A stretch of DNA of 64,000 nt from Gaeumannomyces sp. JS-464 (Eukaryota > Ascomycota > Sordariomycetes > Magnaporthales > Magnaporthaceae), in NCBI GenBank assembly GCA_002197995.1, contig NGZR01000004.1, positions 62,001-126,000 of the forward strand, given 5' to 3'. A program made the position numbers and the translations under genes. This document shows positions 23,801 to 38,446 of the stretch, piece by piece (the stretch's first letter is position 1; every line of letters starts with the position of its first letter). Below the pieces are notes generated by a model. That model ran no database searches. It was given only the letters and a program-made list of their open reading frames with translations, and was not told the DNA's origin.

Positions 23801-25234
23801 TAGCCGCTGTTGTACGAGTCCTGTAACTGCCGCGAGCTAGGGGGCCTGTCACGGTGGCTTCTACCAACGTTGTGGGGTGAGACCCCTGAGATGGCCACGT
23901 CTCCAGGGCTGCTGCCCACCGGCTGCAGCATGTTTGGGGTCGAAGGCATGTCACAAGAGGAGGCCGGCGTCGACGCCACGCCCGAGGCAGATCCAGAGCT
24001 CAACACTACCCCAGGATGCTGCCCAGGCCCCTCTGCGGCGCCCCCTCAAGTGTAGACGCCGAGGACCCCCTCCTGTGGTCTCCGCCCCGTGACGAAGCTC
24101 CATCTCCCTCTTGCTCACTACAGAATCACAACGAATCAGCGCCGTTTTCAGAATAGGGGTGGGGTCTGACTTACTGCTTCTGCTGGTGTCGCGTAAGCAA
24201 GTCGTGCCTATGGAAGGCGCGATCGCATCCGGGCCATTCGCACGCGAACCCTGGGGTCCGGTGACTGAGCTGGTGACGCCTGGGGAAGAAAATGTTAGTT
24301 CCCGTTCTGCTCCGTACTGGCACGCGGATGGCGGCAAGCAGCGCGCCGGGAAGCCGCTGCTATAGGACAGGTAGTCTTACCTCAGATGTTCGGCCCTAGT
24401 AAATGTCTGAGGGAAAAGGATAACCCAGTTGTTAGCGTCTAGAACGACCTCCTCCGAGACGCGGATGCAGCAGCAGCAGACGGCCACAGAGTAGGAACGA
24501 AGCCCAAGCGCCCCAGAGGTGAATGGGCTGACGGAGCAAACCTACCTTTGGAGGTCTGCAAACATCGCAGATGTGGACCGGTTGGCCCTTCTTCGCGCGG
24601 CTAATGCGCCCGTGATAGGGGTCAGTCGGACAGGAGACTCGGTCGGCGGGTGAGGAGGCATTGGCCTCATCGGATGGCTCATCTGGCCCATGCCGCCCCC
24701 GATGCATCCCCGCCGTGAGATTCCTTCTCTTCCCGCGGGAACTCCCCCTCCTCCCGCCCCTCCTCCGCTCGCCCCCATTGGCGTGGGCGGGGGGTAGCTG
24801 TGGCGGTCCATCGAGTCCGGGCTCGTCGTGCTTCGACGGCGCGGATTTGCGTGCCTTGAAGACGACGAGGTGGCTCCCGGAGACCTTGGTGTGTCCTCCA
24901 GCGAGCCAGCGTGCCTTCTCCTTGACAGCAGTGATGGGGCTGCCACTGAGGCGGATGCGTCTGATGCTGCCGTGGTCGTTGATGCTGCGGTCGATGGTCG
25001 CGGTGGACAGCCGGGGTTTCTCTCCGTATTAATATTGCTGTGACAGTCGTCGATGGTGTTGTTGTAGTTGCTGTGGTCTTGACCAGAGGTGGGGACATGA
25101 CCTTGATGTGCCGAAGAGTCTGGAGCACGGGAGGTCAAGGGCGTGGCGAAGGATGCCGGAGCCCTTATAGTCTCATGGGTGGGCAGGTCTGGATGGTCGA
25201 CCTCCGGGTCCATGATGAACTTAAGGCTAGCCAT
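20847..25234 (-). CDS. C2H2 zinc-finger transcription factor with Fungal_trans domain
   Basis: Exons (minus): 25234-24546, 24406-24381, 24279-24175, 24117-22656, 22555-22436 and 22274-20847 (last acceptor uncertain). Two C2H2 fingers are built across the first three junctions: VHICDVCRPPK + TFTRAEHLR + RHQLSH, then FACEWPGCDRAF + HRHDLLTRHQ. The second half matches the fungal regulatory domain: TYLDTYWSHH, DVLRCAMAAVGSQLL, WNLPIMQAIILCEYFARF and RWRAWLDAEAHRRLL. Nuclear DNA-binding regulator by homology; targets unknown. Oddities: frame changes of one base are needed near 24590 (just before the first finger), between 24020 and 24060, near 23715 and near 23425, yet splice sites and long conserved blocks remain. 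Either the assembly has indels here or the gene is decaying. The ATG at 25234 is chosen because the upstream in-frame extension is not protein-like; the ATG at 25213 is an alternative. The last intron may be 161 nt, or a 38-nt form starting at the same donor. Confidence 0.72.
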
Positions 25235-28200
25235 GGTGGGAGTCCCCGACCAAGTTAGTAATCTGCACACAGCCCCGGCCGGACGGCTTCTGCCCCAGAC
25301 AAAAAAAGAGATGTGGATGGAAATAGGTGAGCGAGGAAGGGAGATGCCGAAAAGCAGGGGTGTTTGTGTAATGAGAGGCTCTAAGGCTGGGGTAGCTAGA
25401 GGGGTGAGATGTAGAGAGGGCCGACGTGTACAAGAGGGAGAAGGCGTGAGGGAGGGAAAGAGGGAGGCAGGTATGGAGCGCGCAGCAACGTCAAGCACGG
25501 AAGCACGGGCTCAGCCTTCTGGCAGATGGTGGTTGTGGTCACGAATGGGGTTGGGTTGCGTGCGTCGCCGAGGGCCAGGACAGGAGATGAGAAAGGGGAA
25601 AATGAAGGGGAAGGGGGGAAGCGATGTGAAAGGAGAGGCCTCGGGACCTGCAGCGACTCCACGGGTGATGAAACTGGACGACATGTTGTTGTACAAAGAT
25701 AGCCTCTCCAACAGAGGCACTGCTATAACAAGAGCAGCCTTAACCAGATGGAGGTGTGGGCTCCCGAGGAGCGATTCTGTGTCGCTTTCGAGGCTGAGGC
25801 GCGGTACCTTTCTGGGATGGCTTATAGTAACCCTTGTTGGCCGCCCGACAGGGGTGTGTGCAGGGGGGAGGGGTGGCAGGGACGGGCGCTGTCCGACAGC
25901 CAGACAGCCCGGCCGCCCACCCTCCCCTCCAGGCCCAGGAAGTGGTGGGAGAGGGTGTGCGCAAGAAGGCCAAGCAAGCCAGACCAGGCTGGGTCGAGAA
26001 GTACATGGCCGCATCGCGACGTGCTCTTTTTTTTTTTTTTTTTTTCTGCGCTGCGCAGTCGGTCGTGTCCTCGCCGCCCAACTCGGTGCCGAGCATGGGA
26101 CCGCGACGAGATGGCGCCAGGACCAGTTTCTGTCCGTGCGGGCGCCGGCCCCCTGGCTCTGATCAGAAGATCGTCGTCGCTGGTCTCCGCCAGGTGGGTC
26201 CCATTCGGGGGTTGCGTGGGTGTTCGCTCCCGCGATGGCGGGCAGCAGTCGACACGCGACGGCGGTTCCGTGGAGCGTCAACGGCGGCAAGCGCCAGAGG
26301 CTCGCGCCAAGCAGGGCGCTTGAATGCGCGGCTGGCACCTGGCACCCCTCCCTTACTGGGTGCCTTCTATTTTTTTTCTGCCTCATTTCGTGACGCTGCT
26401 ATTTCCCTGGTCTTGCTCTTCGGCATCGTCCTTCTCCGGGCCATCTGTTCGGTTAGGCTGGGTTGCCCCTCACCTCCAGTTCAAGAAGGTACCGTGCCAT
26501 TCGCGCGGAGATCAGCGCCCAAAAGAGCTGCAGAGGAGGAGGGACACCAAAAGGGCGTGTGCGCCCACTTTTGAGGGGACTTGGCCTTGCTGATGGCCAG
26601 GGCTTCTAATTTCGAGGCCAAGGCGAACAGCGATGGGTCGGGTCGCGAGCGGGCAGGCAAGCAAGCAGGCAAGCAAGCAGGTGTTGTCAACAGAAAGCAG
26701 GCCTCCGACAGGAAGGCAGGCGTGAGCGAGGGCGGAAGCCTGGAGGATCCTCGGTTGGGCGAGGTCCCGGGCGGGCAGAATCCATTTCTCTCGCCAGTCC
26801 CGGGCGGCGACCGAGGGTCCTTCCCTCCTTGCGTGCTCGCACCCCTGAGAGTTGGTGACTTCCCACCTCCCCTGCCCGCTCGCCAGCCACTCAGGTCGCG
26901 CGGATGTGTTTTGTGGCGTCGTGCGATTATGTCAGTCGCTTCCTCCCGCAGAAGGAGCGCGCGAGTGGTCGCACAGCGAAGGGCTTGCCGAGCTTCCAAG
27001 CGATGGACATGGATGATGGCACAGAGGTGCGCCCCCAGTTCCTCTTCCACCTATGTCGACAATCATCATTCGGACCACGCGCGCTGCCTCCATGGCAGAT
27101 CTCCCTCCACCTATGCTTCACGGCACGAACGGGTCAGCGACTCGGCAGAGAGGTAGCATCAGGACGGAGACGCATCAGCTAAGACGGGCGAGCTTGTCCC
27201 TCGCAAGCGCGCGCACACACGCACGCACGCACGCAAAACGCAGGCGGGTGGAGTGGGTGACGAAAAAGAAGTCCTCACTCCACTGGGCGCGGCGGGCAAA
27301 GCCAGTCTGACAGCCTGCACAACCGCGGTGGCGCAGCTTTTCGCGCTGCGCGTCTGCTGCAGAATTGCTGTGCGGCCCACAAAATGGCTGCAAGATGCAC
27401 ACCCCGTTTTAGACGGGCTGGTTGTGGAGCTTACCATTGCGTGTCCGTCAGGTGCATGCAATAGCGGCCGAGAGATGGTCAGAAAAAAAATTGGCTGTCG
27501 CCTGGATCGCCAATGCGAACCACTGACGGGACTGAGAAGAAAGGATGTCTCGATGCGTGCTGCCGTCATGTAAGTCACGATGTCACGATGCCGACAAACG
27601 TGGAGCCCCAGACGGAGCCGCTATCTCTGCTTTCGGAAGGTTTCCTCGCCGTCTGTTCTCTAATAGTGGTAACAGTGGGCGAGCACGCTAAATGCGGCAG
27701 ACGCCGTGATGCAGCGTGACGTTCTCGGTGGTGGCCACCTAGTCAAAGCGCTTGTTCTGTTGCTTCTTCCACACGACTGCCCCTAGTTGCCGTGGCGTCG
27801 AGTCAAATTCCTCGCTCTGTTCGGGAGGGAGGGGAGCGTTGGCGCAGCGCAGAAAAGCAACGTGGGCAAAACCAGCTACCCGCTACCCCTGTGGATGATG
27901 GAATGGACGGGTGGATGGGGCACTGGGGGTGTTTGCTCCGCAAGTGCTCTACCATCGCAAAGAGGAACAAAAACAAAAAGCAGACAAAATGGCCTTCTAA
28001 TCCTCACGTCTGTTTCATCTTACCGCGCAGCCGGGACGGCGCGAGAGATGACGTCCCACAGCTGGAGTCGGCATCACGGACGGCAACAAACAGCCCCCAT
28101 CAGAGTCACAACAGGACAGCCGTTCACATCGGCCACGAAGTGAGGGGAGGGGCCGACAGTAAGGGGGCCGTCCGGCCGGCCGGCAGGTCCGATGTCTGTT

Positions 28201-29753
28201 GCACAGAGTCCAGGAGCCAGGGTGCTGTGAAATTGAAGTGCCAGGCGTCGTCAGGAGAGGCTGCTGCAACCCGACAAGAAGGCGTCTGGTTTTCTGCCGA
28301 ACCCGACCGACTGCCAGGCTGGGGAAGTATCGACGAAGTCTAGTCTCGTTCCAATCCGCACACATCATCAATGACGAGCGGGCTCCTGCAGTGGGCTGCA
28401 AGGACGGGACAACGAGAAACAAAACATCCGCCAAATCAAATCCCTCGAACTCGGGGAATCTTTGTCGGCGGGGGATGGCTGGATGCATGCCCAGTCTTAG
28501 GCGCCCCGCTAGACCGCATCCGGGTAGCCCACATGTCACCTGCGCGGGATTTGTCCTATTTTTGTCGACCAAGCTTTTTCTCCTCCGTTCATCCCAAGTT
28601 TCTGCTGTCAGAAGAACGGACGGGGCTGGAAAAGGAAAGCACGAAAAATAAAAAAATAAAACCAAAAAAAATAAAATAAAAATAAATAAGATGCACAATG
28701 TTCCGAAAGAGGATACAAGAAATAGCTAGAGGCGTGAAGAGAGAGATGCATTGACTGTATTTTCGGTTCGCTGTGTTTCTTTCCTGTCGACTTAGTGATC
28801 AAGCCTCGATCGTCAAGCCCCTGGAATAATGCGCAGCAGCACCAAGATGCACACAAGCCACATCTATTTGCCAGTCATGGCATGTTGCGAAGCCGCCGGG
28901 CCATACCGCAGTCGCTCTCGCCTGCGCCTCAGCCTCAGAAGAGGTATGTTCGGGATAGAACAAAAAAAAAACGTCTCTTTGTTTTCTGCATGCGCTTTGT
29001 GGCTTACACCTCCAGCACTTTTCTCGGAACTATGTCCGGTGGGTGCACTACAGGCATGGTGTGTGTGTGTCTCGAGGTATGGATGTGTGGGCATGATAGG
29101 GAGCTGTTCCTGGCCCGCCTGCCCGGGGGTGCGATGGAGAAGGCAGGTAATTCCACCCCGGCCACCGAGACAGCAAAAGCACGTAGTCAGCAGAGCTACA
29201 CCCCCTCGGCGCAGGATAGCCCTACCGACCTTGAGCGACAGAGCTGCTTATGAAAGATCGAATGTGTGCCAAATCCGGCGTTTTACGTTTTGCAGGGTAT
29301 GGCCATCGGGCCCAGCAAGCCATGGCTTGGTATGGGTGAAACATAATCACTGATGTCTCTACCCGAGACACGCGTAGAAGTGGCCCTTTTTTTATTTTTT
29401 ATCTGCGACACGCTGAAGGTGTTGGGCGGGCAAGGGAGAGGAGGAGCGTCTGGGGCGACCGATGCCGGCGCCGTTGGTTCCAGGGAGCTGGTGCTGCTGT
29501 CCGTGCCGTCTTTCCCCAGTGCTGTATGGTTCTTGTTCGTCCGTCCATCCCGCAAGCAGCATGGCAGGTCCTCGCTCTGTCCGGGCGTCCGCTGCAACCG
29601 GGTTTGTTGGTTTCGGCAGTAGGTAGATGTGGTCGAGGACCGCCAAGGAGGCCTACGCCTGATGCGTCCGCTTGATGCTACCCTCTCTCTGGTGCTGTTG
29701 ACCGCTGGAGAATGCAAACGCCATCCTGTGTGATCGCTAGAGCCTGCCCGCTG

Positions 29754-29780
29754 CCCCCCCCCCCCCCCCCCCACCCCCCC
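29754..29780. repeat. C homopolymer tract
   Basis: Nineteen consecutive C, one A, then seven C, in the gene-free interval. Confidence 0.9.
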
Positions 29781-31749
29781 AAATCGTCGAAGCAAAATTG
29801 CGACGTCGTCAGGATCGCCGTTGGCAAAGTTCAGACGGCGGGATGGCTCCACCTCGACTGTCTTCCCCAACTTTGCCCAGGACCAGGGTCATTGGAGATC
29901 CAATAAGATGGGATGGGATCGCTGGCAGGGGTGGACAAGCCCGCGCAGGGGTGTGCGAGTGGGGACGATGGCATGGGATGGGCGCTTAGACTATTTTTAG
30001 CACCCCTGTCACATTTGGATTTTTGGTGCAGCAGGCGCGGAGGGGAGACGAAAGAAACGAAAGAGAAAAAAAAACAGACGACAACATCCACCGCTATAGC
30101 CTCAAGCCTGCACCGGTTGCGGATGCATTGGGGCAGGCAAGGAGGCTAGCGAACAGGACCACACATCATCACCTCCAATCGGATAGACTGCCTGCACGTT
30201 CTGGGAAGCCTGCATTCTCTCCTCCACCGACGAGCTATTGCGGATAAGCCTGGAACTGCAAGGCCAGCACGTAGGTCAGGAGGAAAGAAGAAAAAAAAAA
30301 AAGAGCAAGGGAGCATCAAGTGTCTTCCCTCCCCACTGATCTCCCGGCACCATGACCGCTCACCTACCCATTCCGTCCATCTCACATGTGTAATTAGCAA
30401 GGCCTCGCGACTATTTGCGTGCCTGGGCCTCAAGTTAGCATCTCTTCGCTGTCAATATTCTGCATCTGGAGCTCTAGCGACGTCGCGTTCCGTCTTACAT
30501 AACCCCCCTTTTTCGCACCATGTGCTCCACGGAATGTCATTCTGGGCATCCCAAGCTCACGGGTCCCAGCGAAAAGATTGGTCGACCGGCAAGATTTTTT
30601 TTCCTAGCTGCCCTCCCTGATTCTCTTTGGGCATACGCTCGTCTCCTTTTTCTTCTTCTTTCATTCGCCTCATCTGGCGCGCCGCAGCGGCAACCCCGAA
30701 TAGGACAGTCTGACAACCTTCAAGCTACTGCGGGTTTCCAGTACACACGCTGCACACATCAAATTTGGCATTCCACATTGGTGATAGTCCGTCCCTCCCC
30801 CCTGTCTCCCAACACGCACTCCCCCTCCCACAGAATGTTTGGGTGGTTCCCTTGCAGGAGCGCTGTGGTGCTGCTGCTCCTTGTTCCGATGATCGACATG
30901 ACAGGCTTCCAGAAAAACAGAAGAATGGGGGGAAAAAAGGGATAGAGACAATAGAAAAATAAACACGGAAAAGCAAGTTCCCGAGGCGTAATCCTTGATG
31001 TGTCCAGGGTTGTTGACGTCTATCTATATTCGGCTCACGAGAAAATGGGGATATCCATTCCTGCAGGGAGACATCGGAAGGAAGGATTACCCGGCAAAGG
31101 TATTATGGCATCGCTCGACGGCGGCATTGGGGCAGGCGGTAGAGCAATCTGTCTTGTTTGTATCTTCCGCTTCACGCCGATAAAACTTCCCTTGCTTAGA
31201 CGCCGAGGCGCGTCCTCGGCGCTGTTCACAAGCGATCGGCAAACCGACACGCGCGCTTCCAGGGGAGGGAGGGTGGGAGGGAGAGAAGAAAGCACAGGAA
31301 GGACGCTGGAGACGCCGAGGGGCCATGGAGGGTGGTGGTCTAGCCAGCCAGCCTGCGTCTGCCGACCCGGACCGACCAACAAAAGGGATGGAGGAGGAGG
31401 GATAGGTAGGTAGGTGCCTAAGCGCGCGTCGAAAACAAACGCCACCTGCTCGTGTTTGACGTTGCTCATGCATGTTCGGTGATGCAAGGAGAAGAAGAAA
31501 AAGAAGGAAAAGAAGGTGAACTGTTTACACCTGCACTGTTGATTTCCGCCCCCAAAAGTGATCGCCAGGTTTCGAGAAGAATTCCTCGTGTGTCCAACGT
31601 GCGGCGGCGCGCACGCAAGAGGCACGTCAAACGTTTGGGTTGCCTTCATGGGCTGGCGCCTAGCGGCAGCTGCTAGCCCCGGGCGCCACCTTTTTTTTTT
31701 CTTTTTTTTTCTTTTCCCTATCCATTTGTTTCTTTGCTTTCTTTCTTTC

Positions 31750-31775
31750 TTTTTTTTTTTTTTTTTTTTTTTTTT
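31750..31775. repeat. T homopolymer tract
   Basis: About 26 consecutive T following CTTT repeats; intergenic. Confidence 0.9.
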
Positions 31776-33506
31776 CGTTTCGTTCTAGCCTTAGCCCAAA
31801 GCCGTTCGTGAGTGGCCCCCCCTCTCGAACAAGCAAGGACGGGCGCCTCGGCACCTCGGTCCCGTCCCTGTCGTCGGCGCGGGGGGGAAAAGATCCCTGG
31901 CCCCCATGGATTGCCATGTCCCCAACGGGCGTCAGTGGCAGCCGGCCCCTGCCTACCTAGACCCAGCCGCACCGATCTCGCAGGATTCTTTGTCCAGGGG
32001 CAAGGGGAGGGAGGGAGGGCGAGGCATAATAGTGGTGGTGGTGGTGGAGGAGTGGGCTTGGCCCCCTACCTACCTCAGCTACCCTTCCAGCTGAAGCGCC
32101 CAATACGGGCAGTTAAATCAAAGCTTGAAACAGTGGCTGTTGTTCTCTCCTGCGCCGGTACAACCCATCACAGAAAGAAGAAGAAAAAAAGGGTGGCGCC
32201 CGGCCCCAGATTGCAGAGCCACGGAGGCGGCTCGGTCGGGTTGAACCAACACGCGGCTTCAGCGAACCCCCCTGGTTGGAAGTTGGGAAAGGTACCGGCG
32301 CATCCAGACCAGAGACCCCAACTTATTCAGCAAACCCCAGGGGGCGGACGGGCATGCGGCCTTGCTTCTTGCTTTGCCTGCGAGTCTCCACGGTGTGTTG
32401 ATTACGAAACAGCGGAGGGCCCATGGGGGCCGTAGACAACCAAACATACCTCCATACCACGTATCCCAGACTAACCCAGCATACTGACCGGCGCCTCGGG
32501 TTCCGGAGGCGTTTGTTTGGCCATCAAAAGGCCCCAAAAAGTCCAAAAAGCAAAGGGAAACACCCCTCCACAAGACGTAGGATGTGGAGAGTGTCTGCCT
32601 CGAAAACGCCGCCCACGGGTAGCATGGACGGCGAGCACTCCATCCGCGGCGGTGATGCGGCGGCTGTGGAGAGGTGTGTGGAGCTCAGCCTTAGAGCTCA
32701 ACGGCCATGTCTAGATTCATGATACCATCTTCGATCCTCGCCCTAACTAGATAGGCACCCGTACCGAACAGTGTCTCGGTCATCCTTGTCCACATGTTCA
32801 GACAGGCATCGACGATACTGCACAACACAAACGATCACGAGATCTGATACTCATAGAGTCACATTTAGGGTCAGGCTAAACACTTTTCTGATTAAGCCTG
32901 TTTCTATTCTGTATCGGAGAACACTCGTACGCCCAAAACGCCTCATGGCTGACCGACATGCCAATGCCCGCCCAAGAGTGGCAGATAGCGCACAGTCTAG
33001 CGGTTAACCTTTCCTGTCCCCTACTGTGCGTGTGTTTAGGGGTGTGAACGAATGTGTGATAAGTAGATGTCAGCCCCGCAAACGGCCAGGCACAATCTGG
33101 ACTGTTCCGCCCCCGTCTCCCAAGGAGAAACGAGGACCGTCCTATCTAATCGGGTGGCCAGATCTACCAGCCTATGGGTATCCCGTAGCCGGATACCATG
33201 ATACCGGATGATGCCTAAGTAAAAGTAAAGGGGTAGTGTGTGGATATTAATGATATGATGAGGGGTAAAAATGTCGATGCCCTCAATTGAGGGAGGTGCC
33301 AGAGGAAGGAAGTGTTACTACGCCACGCCAGATTCCAGACGGCAACGGAGGGTTCCGCCGGTCACGAGAAATGTGTTCGGTGGTCGTTGCCCCCGGATTG
33401 GGACGAGACAGGTGACCTAGCCCCAGGCCAAGGTCAAGGCCAGGCCCCAGCCGAGGCCACGAAAGGCGGCCCCAACAAGGCGCAGGTAAGAAATGGGATG
33501 ATTCGC

Positions 33507-35292
<1,786 letters not shown>

Positions 35293-37393
35293 GGCTTGGT
35301 CGGGGAGTGTGGTCTTAAAGGGGTCGGAGGGGGAGCCCCAGGAGTCTAGTCCGGGAGGATGGAGGAGGTCGCGCCTGCCTGTGGGCCGGCCAGTCAAGGG
35401 TCGATAGCCTCCCTATCCTGCTCTGCTGCTGGAGCTTCAGGACGGATGGGCCGAGCCTCTCCGTCAGGCGTCGCAGGCGTGTTGGCGCTTGTCGGCTCAA
35501 GATGGTGAGGCCCGCGTGCTGTCTGGAATCATGTGCGTCGACGGATGGTGTTCTTCCCTCGGCTGCGTTGTCGGGGCGGACAACGGATTATCAGATGGGG
35601 GAGACGGCGCGGGTCAGGTGGGTTCGATGGGGACTTGTTGGAATCGTGTCGAAGCCGTCGAGTCGTCGACGCAGCTAGACGGGCTGGGGCCGGGTGGCAG
35701 CTGCAGCAGCAGTTTGTGTCGGGTGGGCTTTTCTGTGCGCTACCAAAGAAGGTGCCACCATTGGTTTCGAGACGTGTCTCCCCGGCCGCTGTGACTTTTA
35801 TTCGCAGCGTGCGTGGGACCAAAACGACTGCACAGCGAGCAACATATATACGCTACGTCAGATGGCGGATAGCAGAAATGGGATGTGCGACCTGTACTAC
35901 TCTTATTTGTTCTTCTGAAGACATCAAAGTGTGGTGTGGCATGGGTAGGCCAGGTTGTCCGGATAAAAAAAAGAGGGTACAATGGGGAGGAGCAAACAGG
36001 AAAATAGGGGCCCCTCCATTGATTTCCCGCGTCCTCCTTACCCTGCCTGCCAAACGCGACAAATTGTGTTGGGATTCTGGAACTCTGCAATTCAAAGGGG
36101 TGTGCGGGAGACGCAGACGAGAAAAAAAAAATTACAAAACCACAAAAAAAGTGGCGTCATGACACCGACAGCCCGGGAGTGCTCCTGCCAAAGACCAATG
36201 GGGTGTGTGCGTGGCTTGCCAAACAAAATCAAGATCAACTTGGCAAATGATGGAATGCTACTCGCCCAGACGCGGCTCCTCCACGTGAAAATCACGTGAA
36301 TGGCATTGGTATTCGCTTTCTTGCTTGTTCCCCATCCACTTGTGTAAAAGAACTCGCGCCAAAAATGCTGGAGGTGTGGCGGGTAGCGTGCACAACTTGG
36401 ATCTCATGACTTCATCGGAAAGGCCAAATGTGCACATCCAACCCCGAACCAACGGGGAGGTGAGACAACACCGACAAACCAGCGTGCCAGCTTGCAACTC
36501 CGACGATGCCGATATTTTGGTGGGATCTCGCAACCAGGCAAGACTATTGATCACCCGTCCAAGCGCCCTGGCTCCCGACATGACGCATGTTTCCGCCCGC
36601 AACCAGACGGTTGGGTTCGGTTGGCTGGTGACAAAGCGGTGCCACGGGTGCCAGCACCTTGGTGGTGAGTTTACGCCCCCCTCCCCCGGCCTTCAACGAC
36701 GGGCTTCGACGCATGACACGCTTGCGTCAACCATATGGGCCGGGCTCTGCCCCTTTGGATGCTAGCACCTAAGCATCAGTCGGCACCGGATCAATGATTC
36801 GGGAAGCTCGTCCCAACAAAGAGTATCTGCGCCGTCACCCGAGGCTTCTCTCCGAGGCACATGGCGAGAGTCGCTCGCATAGGCTGTTGTCATGTGCTTA
36901 AGCGCAATGCAGAAGATAAAATGACCGTGTTCGCCCGTGTTCCCTGTCCGTAAAGTATACCTATGATTCAATGAAAGTGTCGCTAAACCGTACATAATTC
37001 CCAACGAAAATCTAACGCCTCGGTTTGTGCTTCTTGTCCGTCAGTGCCAATACCCAGTTGCCTTCCATGTGATATCCACGCGCCCCTCGCGAACAACCAA
37101 TTTACCAACAGGAAACAAAACCTCGACATGCTCCAGTATCACCGCTCCATTTACGTGAAGAGACAGACCATCCATAACTCGAAAGTCCTTCTATCAAATG
37201 AACACCCTCACAAAGACCCTTGGACCATCGACCCACCTCCAAAGAGAGTCCATTTTCAAAAGATACCTCGTCACAGCATTCCCATTATGGCAAATCAACA
37301 CACGCTAACTGATATTTGACGCGCGATAAGAGAAGAAGAAGAAAAGGAAGAGAGACAACACGTTTTCTCTCTGCCGACCGCGCCGGTGGGTGA
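35293..37393. other. PCT1 upstream region and F-box gene 3' flank
   Basis: No gene recognised. It should contain the PCT1 promoter on the left and the 3' UTR of the F-box gene on the right. Two CACGTG sites are listed separately. Confidence 0.5.
36282..36298. promoter_or_regulatory. Paired CACGTG (bHLH) sites upstream of PCT1
   Basis: Two CACGTG hexamers at 36282-36287 and 36293-36298, five bases apart, about 1 kb upstream of the PCT1 start. CACGTG is the E-box bound by fungal bHLH factors; the first is followed by AAAA, giving some likeness to the yeast inositol/choline element. Function is inferred from position only. Confidence 0.35.
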
Positions 37394-38446
37394 TCACGCC
37401 CCAGGAGTGACAGGGGACAGTACATCGGCCTGGGTAAGAGCGGACTGCGGTCTCATGACCCGGTGGCGACCGCAGCGGCCCGGCTTCTTTGGGTTGCTCA
37501 GGTAGCAGAAGCTCTTGACACCCTCGGGCGCCTTGGGTCCGTACTTCTGCCGGACGTTGCAGTACTCGTACGAGTCGCCCATCCAGTCCTTGATGTGTGT
37601 GTGCAGCTCGCACCGCGAGATGCCGCACTTTCGGCAGTAGGCGTGGCCGCGGACCCGGAGCATGGCCAGCGCCTTCTTCTCGAGCGCCTTCTTCTCCGCC
37701 TCCCCTCCCGCCGCGGCTACGGCGGCCACGGCGGCCACGGCGGCAGGGTCCGCCGGGGCTACGGGGCTGTTGGCGTGGTGCTTGACGTTGCCAGCAAGGT
37801 GCCAGGCCCACTCCATGTCGTTGGGGCCCGCGCGGCGCTGGGTGAGCGGGACGGTGCCATGCACACGGCGATGGATGGCGTAGAAGTGCTTGTTTGTGAG
37901 GCCCAGGCAGGTACCATCGATCGAGTCGAGGTGGTCGAAGATGTTGTAATGTACCTCGCCGGGGAGATCCGTCAGGGCCAGCACCGCAGACGGGCGGTGC
38001 GTGTAGGGGACGGGTTCATAGTCCATGACGGAGTAGGAGCGCCGGGGAGGAGGGAGGGCCGGTCGGCGTGGTCGTGCATTGGCCTCTGGGGCAGGGGCCA
38101 CTTGGTAGTTCTTGTCCGACGACGAGCTCGACGTCACCGACATAGAATCAGAATCGCCCGCCTCGATCGCGGGGGGCGCCTCGGTGATCGGGGATGGAAT
38201 CCGGCCCGCGGCAGCCTGGCTCTCACGAGCCTGGGAAGAGTAGCCGTTTTGCATCATGGTCCAGCCCTCGGGCAGGCCTGCAGGCTGATAGTCATACACA
38301 GTCTGAGATCGCCTGGGAGTGCGAGGGGTGCCGCCGTTCCTGTTGAAGCCGTAGTCTCTCTGGTACAATTCCTCTTTCGGGGGCGCCCTCGGGGACTGGG
38401 ACCCCTCGATGGATGAGAAACGGGTGTCGATATGAAGGCTCTCCAT
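37394..38446 (-). CDS. F-box protein with C-terminal Cys-rich region
   Basis: Intact single-exon frame of 350 residues. The N-terminal 150 residues are disordered, with short repeats of tyrosine-containing motifs (TVYDYQP, SVMDYEP), a Thr/Pro-Arg segment and a Ser run. An F-box-like motif lies at about residues 157-200 (TDLPGEVHYNIFDHLDSI, then CLGLTNKHFYAIHRRV). F-box proteins couple substrates to SCF ubiquitin ligases through Skp1. An Ala-rich helix with EKKALEKKALAML follows, then a Cys/His cluster at about 270-320 (YCRKCGISRCELH, YEYC, SFCYL, GRCGRH) that could bind zinc. I recall similar proteins in Sordariomycetes but no named family. Substrate unknown. Confidence 0.75.
   Translation of the reverse strand: MESLHIDTRFSSIEGSQSPRAPPKEELYQRDYGFNRNGGTPRTPRRSQTVYDYQPAGLPEGWTMMQNGYSSQARESQAAAGRIPSPITEAPPAIEAGDSDSMSVTSSSSSDKNYQVAPAPEANARPRRPALPPPRRSYSVMDYEPVPYTHRPSAVLALTDLPGEVHYNIFDHLDSIDGTCLGLTNKHFYAIHRRVHGTVPLTQRRAGPNDMEWAWHLAGNVKHHANSPVAPADPAAVAAVAAVAAAGGEAEKKALEKKALAMLRVRGHAYCRKCGISRCELHTHIKDWMGDSYEYCNVRQKYGPKAPEGVKSFCYLSNPKKPGRCGRHRVMRPQSALTQADVLSPVTPGA

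Larger units (their letters stand above)
25235..33506. other. 8.3-kb gene-free interval upstream of the C2H2 regulator
   Basis: No domain-bearing frame or convincing multi-exon gene was found on either strand. The interval carries many simple tracts: T runs near 26030-26044 and 31750-31775, a C run near 29754-29780, GCAAGCAGGCAA-type repeats near 26655-26685, and ACGC repeats near 27215-27235. It is bounded by the start of the regulator and the stop of PCT1, so only the regulator can be driven from it. It may hold a long leader, distal control sites or a noncoding transcript, none of which I can demonstrate. Confidence 0.5.

Noticed and set aside
29283..29870. Minus-strand frame of about 195 codons
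   Set aside because: Contains the C homopolymer read as a Gly run, no domain and no homologue recognised; likely chance.
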